A stretch of DNA of 64,000 bases from Diorhabda sublineata (Eukaryota; Arthropoda; Insecta; Coleoptera; Chrysomelidae): the NCBI RefSeq assembly GCF_026230105.1, contig NC_079479.1:18983734-19047733 (forward strand), read 5' to 3'. The notes under the pieces were generated by a model. It was not told where the DNA came from. It was given only the letters and a program-made list of their open reading frames with translations, and searched no databases. This document shows positions 14,801-29,037 of this stretch, piece after piece. Position 1 is the first letter of the stretch; each line of letters begins with the position of its first letter. Position numbers and translations under genes: made by a program.

Positions 14801-17800
14801 AATGGCAATCGACTTCAATGGGCTTCAATGGATGTTAATCGACGATATCTGACAAAGTCAGATGCGAACTCACTCGAATATATAAGAAATGTTGAAATTC
14901 GACTTCAAATGAGGAAGATAGACTTTGAAAATTTTCAATCAATACAAAGTGAGAATCGACTTCAATGGGCTTCAATGGATGTTAATCGACGATATCTGAT
15001 AAAGTTAGATGCGAACTCATTTAAATATATAAGAAATGTTGAAAATCGACTTCAAATGAGGAAGATAGACTTTTAAAATTTTCAATCAACCCAAAGTGGC
15101 AATCGACTTCAATGAGCTTCAATGGATGTTAATCGACGATATCTGACAAAGTCAGATACAAACTCAGTCAAATATATAAGAAATGTTGAAAATCGACTTC
15201 AAATGAGGAAGATAGACTTTGAAAATTTTCAATCAACAAAAAGTGAGAATCGACTTCAATGGGCTTCAATGAATGTAAATCGACGATATCTGACAAAGTC
15301 AGATACACACTCATTCAATTATATAAGAAATGTTGAAAATCGACTTCAAATGAGGAAGATAGACTTTGAAAATTTTCAATCAACCCAAAGTGGCAATCGA
15401 CTTCAATGGGCTTCAATGGATGTTAATCGACGATATCTGAAAAAGTCAGATGCAAACTCACTCGAATATATAAGAAATGTTGAAATTCGACTTCAAATGA
15501 GGAAGATAGACTTTGAAAATTTCCAATCAACACAAAGTGACAATCGACTTCAATGGGCTTCAATGGATGTTAATCGACGATATCTGATAAAGTTAGATGC
15601 GAACTCATTTAAATATATAAGAAATGTTGAAAATCGACTTCAAATGAGGAAGATAGACTTTGAAAATTTTCAATCAATACAAAGTGAGAATCAACTTCAA
15701 TGGGCTTCAATGAATGTAAATCGACGATATCTGACAAAGTCAGATACAAACTCAGTCAAATATATAAGAAATGTTGAAAATCGACTTCAAATGAGGAAGA
15801 TAGACTTTGAAAATTTTCAATCAACACAAAGTGAGAATCGACTTCAATGGGCTTCAATGAATGTAAATCGACGATATCTGACAAAGTCAGATACACACTC
15901 ATTCAATTATATAAGAAATGTTGAAAATCGACTTCAAATGAGGAAGATAGACTTTGAAAATTTTCAATCAATACAAAGTGAGAATCAACTTCAATGGGCT
16001 TCAATGAATGTAAATCGACGATATCTGACAAAGTCAGATACAAACTCATTCAAATATATAAGAAATGTTGAAATTCTACTTCAAATGAGGAAGATAGACT
16101 TTGAAAAATTTCAATCAACACAAAGTGACAATCGACTTCAATGGGCTTCAATGGATGTTAATCGACAATATCTGATAAAGTTAGATGCGAACTCATTTGA
16201 ATATATGAGAAATGTTGAAATTCGACTTCAAATGAGGAAGATAGACTTTGAAAATTCTCAATCAACACAAAGTGAGAATCGACTTCAATGGGCTTCAATG
16301 AATGTAAATCGACGATATCTGACAAAGTCAGATACAAACTCATTCAAATATATAAGAAATGTTGAAATTCGACTTCAAATGAGGAAGATAGACTTTGAAA
16401 ATTTTCAATCAACACAAAGTGACAATCGACTTCAATGGGCTTCAATGGATGTTAATCGACGATATCTGATAAAGTTAGATGCGAACTCATTTAAATATAT
16501 CAGAAATGTTGAAAATCGACTTCAAATGAGGAAGATAGACTTTGAAAATTTTCAATCAACCCAAATGGCAATCGACTTCAATGGGCTTCAATGGATGGTA
16601 ATCGACGATATCTGACAAAGTCAGATGCGAACTCACTCGAATATATAAGAAATGTTGAAATTCGACTTCAAATGAGGAAGATAGACTTTGAAAATTTTCA
16701 ATCAATACAAAGTGAGAATCGACTTCAATGGGCTTCAATGAATGTAAATCGACGATATCTGACAAAGTCAGATACAAACTCAGTCAAATATATAAGAAAT
16801 GTTGAAAATCGACTTCAAATGAGGAAGATAGACTTTGAGAATTTTCAATCAACAAAAAGTGAGAATCGACTTCAATGGGCTTCAATGAATGTAAATCGAC
16901 GATATCTGACAAAGTCAGATACACACTCATTCAATTATATAAGAAATGTTGAAAATCGACTTCAAATGAGGAAGATAGACTTTGAAAATTTTCAATCAAC
17001 CCAAAGTGGCAATCGACTTCAATGGGCTTCAATGGATGTTAATCGACGATATCTGAAAAAGTCAGATGCAAACTCACTCGAATATATAAGAAATGTTGAA
17101 ATTCGACTTCAAATGAGGAAGATTGACTTTGAAAATTTCCAATCAACACAAAGTGACAATCGACTTCAATGGGCTTCAATGGATGTTAATCGACGATATC
17201 TGATAAAGTTAGATGCGAACTCATTTAAATATATAAGAAATGTTGAAAATCGACTTCAAATGAGGAAGATAGACTTTGAAAATTTTCAATCAATACAAAG
17301 TGAGAATCGACTTCAATGGGCTTCAATGAATGTAAATCGACGATATCTGACAAAGTCAGATACAAACTCAGTCAAATATATATGAAAAGTTGAAAATCGA
17401 CTTCAAATGAGGAAGATAGACTTTGAAAATTTTCAATCAACACAAAGTGAGAATCGACTTCAATGGGCTTCAATGAATGTAAATCGACGATATCTGACAA
17501 AGTCAGATACACACTCATTCAATTATATAAGAAATGTTGGAATTCGACTTCAAATGAGGAAGATAGACTTTGAAAAATTTCAATCAACACAAAGTGGCAA
17601 TCGACTTCAATGGGCTTCAATGGATGTTAATCGACGATATCTGATTAAGTTAGATGCGAACTCATTTGAATATATGAGAAATGTTGAAATTCGACTTCAA
17701 ATGAGGAAGATAGACTTTGAAAATTCTCAATCAACACAAAGTGAGAATCGACTTCAATGGGCTTCAATGGATGTTAATCGACGATATCTGATAAAGTTAG

Positions 17801-18603
17801 ATGCGAACTCATTTGAATATATGAGAAATGTTGAAATTCGACTTCAAATGAGGAAGATAGACTTTGAAAATTTTCAATCAATACAAAGTGAGAATCGACT
17901 TCAATAGGCTTCAATGAATGTAAATCGACGATATCTGACAAAGTCAGATACAAACTCAGTCAAATATATAAGAAATGTTGAAAATCGACTTCAAATGAGG
18001 AAGATAGACTTTGAAAATTTTCAATCAACACAAAGTGAGAATCGACTTCAATGGGCTTCAATGAATGTAAATCGACGATATCTGACAAAGTCAGATACAC
18101 ACTCATTCAATTATATAAGAAATGTTGAAATTCGTCTTCAAATGAGGAAGATAGACTTTGAAAATTTTCAATCAACACAAAGTGAGTATCGACTTCAATG
18201 AGCTTCAATGGATGATAATCCACGATATCTGACGAAGTCAGATGCGAACTCACTCGAATATATAAGAAATGTTGAAATTCGACTTCAAATGAGGAAGATA
18301 GACTTTGAAAATTTCCAATCAACACAAAGTGACAATCGACTTCAATGGGCTTCAAAGGATGTTAATCGACGATATCTGATAAAGTTAGATGCGAACTCAT
18401 TCAAATATATAAGAAATGTTGAAAATCGACTTCAAATGAGGAAGATAGACTTTGAAAATTTTCAATCAACCCAAAGTGGCAATCGACTTCAATGGGCTTC
18501 AATGGATGTTAATCGACGACATCTGATAAAGTTAGAATCGAACTCATTCGAATATATGAGTAATGTTGAAATTCGACTTCAAATGAGGAAGATAGACTTT
18601 TAA
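11846..18603 (+). repeat. Satellite domain with 9/13/24-mer offsets and AAAAAGTGAG markers
   Basis: A linked marker pair, CTTTTAAAATTTTC followed by CAATGAGCTT, recurs at 11.84, 13.75, 15.07 and 18.60 kb, and again at 21.83 kb. The spacings equal 13, 9, 24 and 22 units minus the intervening 1-bp deletions. Units with CAACAAAAAGTGAG are essentially limited to this domain and the next. One-base deletions (CCCAAATGGC for CCCAAAGTGGC) are at about 13187, 13480, 14802 and 16565; each shifts the + frame. A stop in TATATGAAAAG at 17383-17385 recurs 5290 bp downstream. Confidence 0.85.
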
Positions 18604-21600
18604 AATTTTCAATCAACCCAAAGTGGCAATCGACTTCAATGAGCTTCAATGGATGTTAATCGACGATATCTGACAAAGTCAGATACAAACTCAGTCAAAT
18701 ATATAAGAAATGTTGAAAATCGACTTCAAATGAGGAAGATAGACTTTGAAAATTTTCAATCAACAAAAAGTGAGAATCGACTTCAATGGGCTTCAATGAA
18801 TGTAAATCGACGATATCTGACAAAGTCAGATACACACTCATTCAATTATATAAGAAATGTTGAAAATCGACTTCAAATGAGGAAGATAGACTTTGAAAAT
18901 TTTCAATCAACCCAAAGTGGCAATCGACTTCAATGGGCTTCAATGGATGTTAATCGACGATATCTGAAAAAGTCAGATGCAAACTCACTCGAATATATAA
19001 GAAATGTTGAAATTCGACTTCAAATGAGGAAGATAGACTTTGAAAATTTCCAATCAACACAAAGTGACAATCGACTTCAATGGGCTTCAATGGATGTTAA
19101 TCGACGATATCTGATAAAGTTAGATGCGAACTCATTTAAATATATAAGAAATGTTGAAAATCGACTTCAAATGAGGAAGATAGACTTTGAAAATTTTCAA
19201 TCAATACAAAGTGAGAATCAACTTCAATGGGCTTCAATGAATGTAAATCGACGATATCTGACAAAGTCAGATACAAACTCATTCAAATATATAAGAAATG
19301 TTGAAATTCGACTTCAAATGAGGAAGATAGACTTTGAAAAATTTCAATCAACACAAAGTGACAATCGACTTCAATGGGCTTCAATGGATGTTAATCGACG
19401 ATATCTGATAAAGTTATATGCGAACTCATTTGAATATATGAGAAATGTTGAAATTCGACTTCAAATGAGGAAGATAGACTTTGAAAATTCTCAATCAACA
19501 CAAAGTGAGAATCGACTTCAATGAGCTTCAATGGATGTTAATCGACGATATCTGACAAAGTCAGATACAAACTCAGTCAAATATATAAGAAATGTTGAAA
19601 ATCGACTTCAAATGAGGAAGATAGACTTTGAAAATTTTCAATCAACAAAAAGTGAGAATCGACTTCAATGGGCTTCAATGAATGTAAATCGACGATATCT
19701 GACAAAGTCAGATACACACTCATTCAATTATATAAGAAATGTTGAAAATCGACTTCAAATGAGGAAGATAGACTTTGAAAATTTTCAATCAATACAAAGT
19801 GAGAATCAACTTCAATGGGCTTCAATGAATGTAAATCGACGATATCTGACAAAGTCAGATACAAACTCATTCAAATATATAAGAAATGTTGAAATTCGAC
19901 TTCAAATGAGGAAGATAGACTTTGAAAAATTTCAATCAACACAAAGTGACAATCGACTTCAATGGGCTTCAATGGATGTTAATCGACGATATCTGATAAA
20001 GTTATATGCGAACTCATTTGAATATATGAGAAATGTTGAAATTCGACTTCAAATGAGGAAGATAGACTTTGAAAATTCTCAATCAACACAAAGTGAGAAT
20101 CGACTTCAATGAGCTTCAATGGATGTTAATCGACGATATCTGACAAAGTCAGATACAAACTCAGTCAAATATATAAGAAATGTTGAAAATCGACTTCAAA
20201 TGAGGAAGATAGACTTTGAAAATTTTCAATCAACAAAAAGTGAGAATCGACTTCAATGGGCTTCAATGAATGTAAATCGACGATATCTGACAAAGTCAGA
20301 TACACACTCATTCAATTATATAAGAAATGTTGAAAATCGACTTCAAATGAGGAAGATAGACTTTGAAAATTTTCAATCAACCCAAAGTGGCAATCGACTT
20401 CAATGGGCTTCAATGGATGTTAATCGACGATATCTGAAAAAGTCAGATGCAAACTCACTCGAATATATAAGAAATGTTGAAATTCGACTTCAAATGAGGA
20501 AGATAGACTTTGAAAATTTCCAATCAACACAAAGTGACAATCGACTTCAATGGGCTTCAATGGATGATAATCGACGATATCTGATAAAGTTAGATGCGAA
20601 CTCATTTAAATATATAAGAAATGTTGAAAATCGACTTCAAATGAGGAAGATAGACTTTGAAAATTTTCAATCAATACAAAGTGAGAATCAACTTCAATGG
20701 GCTTCAATGAATGTAAATCGACGATATCTGACAAAGTCAGATACAAACTCAGTCAAATATATAAGAAATGTTGAAAATCGACTTCAAATGAGGAAGATAG
20801 ACTTTGAAAATTTTCAATCAACACAAAGTGAGAATCGACTTCAATGGGCTTCAATGAATGTAAATCGACGATATCTGACAAAGTCAGATACACACTCATT
20901 CAATTATATAAGAAATGTTGAAAATCGACTTCAAATGAGGAAGATAGACTTTGAAAATTTTCAATCAATACAAAGTGAGAATCAACTTCAATGGGCTTCA
21001 ATGAATGTAAATCGACGATATCTGACAAAGTCAGATACAAACTCATTCAAATATATAAGAAATGTTGAAATTCGACTTCAAATGAGGAAGATAGACTTTG
21101 AAAAATTTCAATCAACACAAAGTGACAATCGACTTCAATGGGCTTCAATGGATGTTAATCGACGATATCTGATAAAGTTAGATGCGAACTCATTTGAATA
21201 TATGAAAAATGTTGAAATTCGACTTCAAATGAGGAAGATAGACTTTGAAAATTCTCAATCAACACAAAGTGAGAATCGACTTCAATGGGCTTCAATGAAT
21301 GTAAATCGACGATATCTGACAAAGTCAGATACAAACTCATTCAAATATATAAGAAATGTTGAAATTCGACTTCAAATGAGGAAGATAGACTTTGAAAATT
21401 TTCAATCAACACAAAGTGACAATCGACTTCAATGGGCTTCAATGGATGTTAATCGACGATATCTGATAAAGTTAGATGCGAACTCATTTAAATATATCAG
21501 AAATGTTGAAAATCGACTTCAAATGAGGAAGATAGACTTTGAAAATTTTCAATCAACCCAAATGGCAATCGACTTCAATGGGCTTCAATGGATGTTAATC

Positions 21601-24358
21601 GACGATATCTGATAAAGTTAGATGCGAACTCATTTGAATATATGAGAAATGTTGAAATTCGACTTCAAATGAGGAAGATAGACCTTGAAAATTTTCAATC
21701 AATACAAAGTGAGAATCGACTTCAATGGGCTTCAATGAATGTAAATCGACGATATCTGACAAAGTCAGATACAAACTCAGACAAATATATAAGAAATGTT
21801 GAAAATCGACTTCAAATGAGGAAGATAGACTTTTAAAATTTTCAATCAACCCAAAGTGGCAATCGACTTCAATGAGCTTCAATGGATGTTAATCGACGAT
21901 ATCTGACAAAGTCAGATACAAACTCAGTCAAATATATAAGAAATGTTGAAAATCGACTTCAAATGAGGAAGATAGACTTTGAAAATTTTCAATCAACCCA
22001 AATGGCAATCGACTTCAATGGGCTTCAATGGATGTTAATCGACGATATCTGATAAAGTTAGATGCGAACTCATTTGAATATATGAGAAATGTTGAAATTC
22101 GACTTCAAATGAGGAAGATAGACTTTGAAAATTTTCAATCAACAAAAAGTGAGAATCGACTTCAATGGGCTTCAATGAATGTAAATCGACGATATCTGAC
22201 AAAGTCAGATACACACTCATTCAATTATATAAGAAATGTTGAAAATCGACTTCAAATGAGGAAGATAGACTTTGAAAATTTTCAATCAACCCAAAGTGGC
22301 AATCGACTTCAATGGGCTTCAATGGATGTTAATCGACGATATCTGAAAAAGTCAGATGCAAACTCACTCGAATATATAAGAAATGTTGAAATTCGACTTC
22401 AAATGAGGAAGATAGTCTTTGAAAATTTCCAATCAACACAAAGTGACAATCGACTTCAATGGGCTTCAATGGATGTTAATCGACGATATCTGATAAAGTT
22501 AGATGCGAACTCATTTAAATATATAAGAAATGTTGAAAATCGACTTCAAATGAGGAAGATAGACTTTGAAAATTTTCAATCAATACAAAGTGAGAATCGA
22601 CTTCAATGGGCTTCAATGAATGTAAATCGACGATATCTGACAAAGTCAGATACAAACTCAGTCAAATATATATGAAAAGTTGAAAATCGACTTCAAATGA
22701 GGAAGATAGACTTTGAAAATTTTCAATCAACACAAAGTGAGAATCGACTTCAATGGGCTTCAATGAATGTAAATCGACGATATCTGACAAAGTCAGATAC
22801 ACACTCATTCAATTATATAAGAAATGTTGGAATTCGACTTCAAATGAGGAAGATAGACTTTGAAAAATTTCAATCAACACAAAGTGACAATCGACTTCAA
22901 TGGGCTTCAATGGATGTTAATCGACGATATCTGATTAAGTTAGATGCGAACTCATTTGAATATATGAGAAATGTTGAAATTCGACTTCAAATGAGGAAGA
23001 TAGACTTTGAAAATTTTCAATCAATACAAAGTGAGAATCGACTTCAATGGGCTTCAATGAATGTAAATCGACGATATCTGACAAAGTCAGATACAAACTC
23101 AGTCAAATATATAAGAAATGTTGAAAATCGACTTCAAATGAGGAAGATAGACTTTGAAAATTTTCAATCAACACAAAGTGAGAATCGACTTCAATGGGCT
23201 TCAATGAATGTAAATCGACGATATCTGACAAAGTCAGATACACACTCATTCAATTATATAAGAAATGTTGAAATTCGTCTTCAAATGAGGAAGATAGACT
23301 TTGAAAATTTTCAATCAACACAAAGTGAGTATCGACTTCAATGAGCTTCAATGGATGATAATCCACGATATCTGACGAAGTCAGATGCGAACTCACTCGA
23401 ATATATAAGAAATGTTGAAATTCGACTTCAAATGAGGAAGATAGACTTTGAAAATTTCCAATCAACACAAAGTGACAATCGACTTCAATGGGCTTCAAAG
23501 GATGTTAATCGACGATATCTGATAAAGTTAGATGCGAACTCATTCAAATATATAAGAAATGTTGAAAATCGACTTCAAATGAGGAAGATAGACTTTGAAA
23601 ATTTTCAATCAACCCAAAGTGGCAATCGACTTCAATGGGCTTCAATGGATGTTAATCGACGACATCTGATAAAGTTAGAATCGAACTCATTCGAATATAT
23701 GAGTAATGTTGAAATTCGACTTCAAATGAGGAAGATAGACTTTGAAAATTTTCAATCAACACAAAGTGAGAATCGACTTCAATGGGCTTCAATGAATGTA
23801 AATCGACGATAACTGACAAAGTCAGATACACACTCATTCAATTATATAAGAAATGTTGAAAATCGACTTCAAATGAGGAAGATAGACTTTGAAAATTTTC
23901 AATCAACCCAAAGTGGCAATCGACTTCAATGGGCTTCAATGGATGTAAATCGACGATATCTGACAAAGTTAGATGCGAACTCACTCGAATATATAAGAAA
24001 TGTTGAAATTCGACTTCAAATGAGGAAGATAGACTTTGAAAATTTTCAATCAACACAAAGTGAGAATCGACTTCAATGAGCTTCAATGAATGTAAATCGA
24101 CGATATCTGACAAAGTCAGATACACACTCATTCGAATATATAAGAAATGTTGAAAATCGACTTCAAATGAGGAAGATAGACTTTGAAAATTTTCAATCAA
24201 CCCAAAGTGGCAATCGACTTCAATGGGCTTCAATGCATGTTAATCGACGATATCTGACAAAGTCAGATGCGAACTCACTCGAATATATAAGAAATGATGA
24301 AATTCGACTTCAAATGAGGAAGATAGACTTTGAAAATTCTCAATCAACACAAAGTGAC
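18604..24358 (+). repeat. Satellite domain with 882/588/1469-bp variable-length HOR
   Basis: Units beginning at 18649, 19531 and 20119 start with the same T2-T1 pair but run 6, 4 and 10 units, so whole units have been gained or lost. The first two share the rare AGTTATATGCG (19414 and 20002). One-base deletions of the CCCAAATGGC type lie at about 21562 and 22002. About 22.1-23.74 kb duplicates about 16.8-18.6 kb, at offset 5290 and then 5143 bp after loss of one unit. Two stops (GATAACTG near 23813 and CAATGAGC near 24078) break the last part. Confidence 0.83.
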
Positions 24359-24495
24359 AATCGACTTCAATGGATGTTACTCGACGATAACTGATAAAGT
24401 TAGATGCGAACTCATTTAAATATATAAGAAATGTTGGAATTCGACTTCAAATGAGGAAGATAGACTTTCAAAAATTTCAATCAATACAAAGTGAC
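24359..24495 (+). repeat. 137-bp satellite unit with 10-bp deletion (copy 5)
   Basis: Same 10-bp loss as in the 1.5-4.9 kb units, with the same linked GATAACTG, GGAATTC and CTTTCAAAAATTTC changes, but the unit begins AATCGACTTC instead of AATCAACTTC. This difference makes it, not the left copies, the better match to the sixth copy at 37431. Confidence 0.92.
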
Positions 24496-27308
24496 AATCG
24501 ACTTCAATGGGCTTCAATGGATGTTAATCGACGATATCTGATGAAGTTCGATGCGAACTCATTTGAATATATGAGAAATGTTGAAATTCGACTTCAAATG
24601 AGGAAGATAGACTTTGAAAATTCTCAATCAACACAAAGTGAGAATCGACTTCAATGGGCTTCAATGAATGTAAATCGACGATATCTGACAAAGTCAGATA
24701 CAAACTCATTCAAATATATAAGAAATGTTGAAATTCGACTTCAAATGAGGAAGATATACTTTGAAAATTTCCAATCAACACAAAGTGACAATCGACTTCA
24801 ATGGGCTTCAATGGATGTTAATCGACGATATCTGATAAAGTTAGATGCGAACTCATTTAAATATATAAGAAATGTTGAAAATCGACTTCAAATGAGGAAG
24901 ATAGACTTTGAAAATTTTCAATCAACCCAAAGTGGCAATCGACTTGAATGGGCTTCAATGGATGTTAATCGACGATATCTGATAAAGTTAGATGCGAACT
25001 CATTTGAATATATGAGAAATGTTGAAATTCGACTTCAAATGAGGAAGATAGACTTTGAAAATTTTCAATCAATACAAAGTGAGAATCGACTTCAATGGGC
25101 TTCAATGAATGTAAATCGACGATATCTGACAAAGTCAGATACAAACTCAGTCAAATATATAAGAAATGTTGAAAATCGACTTCAAATGAGGAAGATAGAC
25201 TTTGAAAATTTTCAATCAACACAAAGTGAGAATCGACTTCAATGGGCTTCAATGGATGTAAATCGACGATATCTGACAAAGTCAGATATACACTCATTCA
25301 ATTATATAAGAAATGTTGAAATTCGTCTTCAAATGAGGAAGATAGACTTTGAAAATTTTCAATCAACACAAAGTGAGAATCGACTTCAATGGGATTCAAT
25401 GGATATTAATCCACGATATCTGACGAAGTCAGATGCGAACTCACTCGAATATATAAGAAATGTTGAAAATCGACTTCAAATGAGGAAGATAGACTTTGAA
25501 AATTTTCAATCAACCCAAAGTGGCAATCGACTTCAATGGGCTTCAATGGATGTTAATCGACGACATCTGATAAAGTTAGATGCGAACTCATTTGAATATA
25601 TGAGTAATGTTGAAATTCGACTTCAAATGAGGAAGATAGACTTTGAAAATTTTCAATCAACACAAAGTGAGAATCGACTTCAATGGGCTTAAATGAATGT
25701 AAATCGACGATATCTGACAAAGTCAGATACACACTCATTCAATTATATAAGAAATGTTGAAAATCGACTTCAAATGAGGAAGATAGACTTTGAAAATTTT
25801 CAATCAACCCAAAGTGGCAATCGACTTCAATCGGCTTCAATGGATGTAAATCGACGATATCTGACAAAGTCAGATGCGAACTCTTTCGAATATATAAGAA
25901 ATGTTGAAATTCGACTTCAAATGAGGAAGATAGACTTTGAAAATTTCCAATCAACACAAAGTGACAATCGACTTCAATGGGCTTCAATGGATGTTAATCG
26001 ACGATATCTGATAAAGTTAGATGCGAACTCATTTAAATATATAAGAAATGTTGAAAATCGACTTCAAATGAGGAAGATAGACTTTGAAAATTTTCAATCA
26101 ACCCAAAGTGGCAATCGACTTCAATGAGCTTCAATGGATGTTAATCGACGATATCTGACAAAGTCAGATGCGAACTCACTCGAATATATAAGAAATGTTG
26201 AAATTCGACTTCAAATGAGGAAGATAGACTTTGAAAATTTCCAATCAACACAAAGTGACAATCGACTTCAATGGGCTTCAATGGATGTTAATCGACGATA
26301 TCTGATAAAGTTAGATGCGAACTCATTTAAATATATAAGAAATGTTGAAAATCGACTTCAAATGAGGAAGATAGACTTTGAAAATTTTCAATCAATACAA
26401 AGTGAGAATCAACTTCAATGGGCTTCAATGAATGTAAATCGACGATATCTGACAAAGTCAGATACAAACTCAGTCAAATATATAAGAAATGTTGAAAATC
26501 GACTTCAAATGAGGAAGATAGACTTTGAAAATTTTCAATCAACACAAAGTGAGAATCGACTTCAATGGGCTTCAATGGATGTTAATCGACGATATCTGAA
26601 AAAGTCAGATGCGAACTCACTCGAATATATAAGAAATGTTGAAATTCGACTTCAAATGAGGAAGATAGACTTTGAAAATTTCCAATCAACACAAAGTGAC
26701 AATCGACTTCAATGGGCTTCAATGGATGTTAATCGACGATATCTGATAAAGTTAGATGCGAACTCATTTAAATATATAAGAAATGTTGAAAATCGACTTC
26801 AAATGAGGAAGATAGACTTTGAAAATTTGCAATCAACACAAAGTGAGAATCGACTTCAATGGGCTTCAATGAATGTAAATCGACGATATCTGACAAAGTC
26901 AGATACACACTCATTCAATTATATAAGAAATGTTGAAAATCGACTTCAAATGAGGAAGATAGACTTTGAAAATTTTCAATCAACCCAAAGTGGCAATCGA
27001 CTTCAATGGGCTTCAATGGATGTAAATCGACGATATCTGACAAAGTCAGATGCGAACTCACTCGAATATATAAGAAATGTTGAAATTCGACTTCAAATGA
27101 GGAAGATAGACTTTGAAAATTTCCAATCAACACAAAGTGACAATCGACTTCAATGGGCTTCAATGGATGTTAATCGACGATATCTGATAAAGTTAGGTGC
27201 GAACTCATTTAAATATATAAGAAATGTTGAAAATCGACTTCAAATGAGGAAGATAGACTTTGAAAATTTTCAATCAACCCAAAGTGGCAATCGACTTCAA
27301 TGGGCTTC
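24359..27308 (+). repeat. Satellite domain related to the 4.9-10 kb region
   Basis: It starts like the 8-mer HOR (A2-like with EcoRI site, A3, then A2 and A3 classes) and continues like 8.2-9.7 kb, at an offset of 16889 bp from 8804/25693 and 9245/26134. Shared markers are GACATCTG with ATGAGTAATG (near 25561), TAA in GGGCTTAAATG (25690-25692) and CAATGAGC (near 26125). A large fragment of the left part of the window was therefore copied here, then modified. Confidence 0.82.
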
Positions 27309-29037
27309 AATGGATGTTAATCGACGATATCTGACAAAGTCAGATGCGAACTCATTTAAATATATAAGAAATGTTGAAAATCGACTTCAAATGGGGAAGA
27401 TAGACTTTGAAAATTTTCAATCAACCCAAAGTGGCAATCGACTTCAATGGGCTTCAATGGATGTTAATCGACGATATCTGATAAAGTTAGATGCGAACTC
27501 ATTTAAATATATAAGAAATGTTGAAATTCGACTTCAAATGAGGAAGATAGACTTTGAAAATTTTCAATCAATACAAAGTGAGAATCGACTTCAATGGGTT
27601 TCAATGAATGTAAATCGACGATATCTGACAAAGTCAGATACAAACTCAGTCAAATATATAAGAAATGTTGAAAATCGACTTCAAATGAGGAAGATAGACT
27701 TTGAAAATTTTCAATCAACACAAAGTGAGAATCGACTTCAATGGGCTTCAATGAATGTAAATCGACGATATCTGACAAAGTCAGATACACACTCATTCAA
27801 TTATATAAGAAATGTTGAAAATCGACTTCAAATGAGGAAGATAGACTTTGAAAATTTTTAATCAACCCAAAGTGGCAATCGACTTCAATGGGCTTCAATG
27901 GATGTTAATCGACGATATCTGAAAAAGTCAGATGCGAACTCACTCGAATATATAAGAAATGTTGAAATTCGACTTCAAATGAGGAAGATAGACTTTGAAA
28001 ATTTCCAATCAACACAAAGAGACAATCGACTTCAATGGGCTTCAATGGATGTTAATCAACGATATCTGATAAAGTTAGATGCGAACTCATTTAAATATAT
28101 AAGAAATGTTGAAATTCGACTTCAAATGAGGAAGATAGACTTTGAAAATTTTCAATCAATACAAAGTGAGAATCGACTTCAATGGGTTTCAATGAATGTA
28201 AATCGACGATATCTGACAAAGTCACATACAAACTCAGTCAAATATATAAGAAATGTTGAAAATCGACTTCAAATGAGGAAGATAGACTTTGAAAATTTTC
28301 AATCAACACAAAGTGAGAATCGACTTCAATGGGCTTCAATGAATGTAAATCGACGATATCTGACAAAGTCAGATACACACTCATTCAATTATATAAGAAA
28401 TGTTGAAAATCGACTTCAAATGAGGAAGATAGACTTTGAAAATTTTTAATCAACCCAAAGTGGCAATCGACTTCAATGGGCTTCAATGGATGTTAATCGA
28501 CGATATCTGAAAAAGTCAGATGCGAACTCACTCGAATATATAAGAAATGTTGAAATTCGACTTCAAATGAGGAAGATAGACTTTGAAAATTTCCAATCAA
28601 CACAAAGAGACAATCGACTTCAATGGGCTTCAATGGATGTTAATCAACGATATCTGATAAAGTTAGATGCGAACTCATTTAAATATATAAGAAATGTTGA
28701 AATTCGACTTCAAATGAGGAAGATAGACTTTGAAAATTTTCAATCAATACAAAGTGAGAATCGACTTCAATGGGTTTCAATGAATGTAAATCGACGATAT
28801 CTGACAAAGTCACATACAAACTCAGTCAAATATATAAGAAATGTTGAAAATCGACTTCAAATGAGGAAGATAGACTTTGAAAATTTTCAATCAACACAAA
28901 GTGAGAATCGACTTCAATGGGCTTCAATGAATGTAAATCGACGATATCTGACAAAGTCAGATACACACTCATTCAATTATATAAGAAATGTTGAAAATCG
29001 ACTTCAAATGAGGAAGATAGACTTTGAAAATTTTCAA
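27309..29037 (+). repeat. Three consecutive 588-bp tetramer copies
   Basis: The second and third copies (27898-28485 and 28486 to about 29037) share the rare markers AAAGAGACAATCG, GTTAATCAACG and GTCACATAC, and translate identically. TTTTTAATC stops at 27859-27861 and 28447-28449 are one tetramer apart. The first copy (27309-27897) has the same class order but lacks these rare markers, so the last duplication is the youngest event. Confidence 0.9.
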
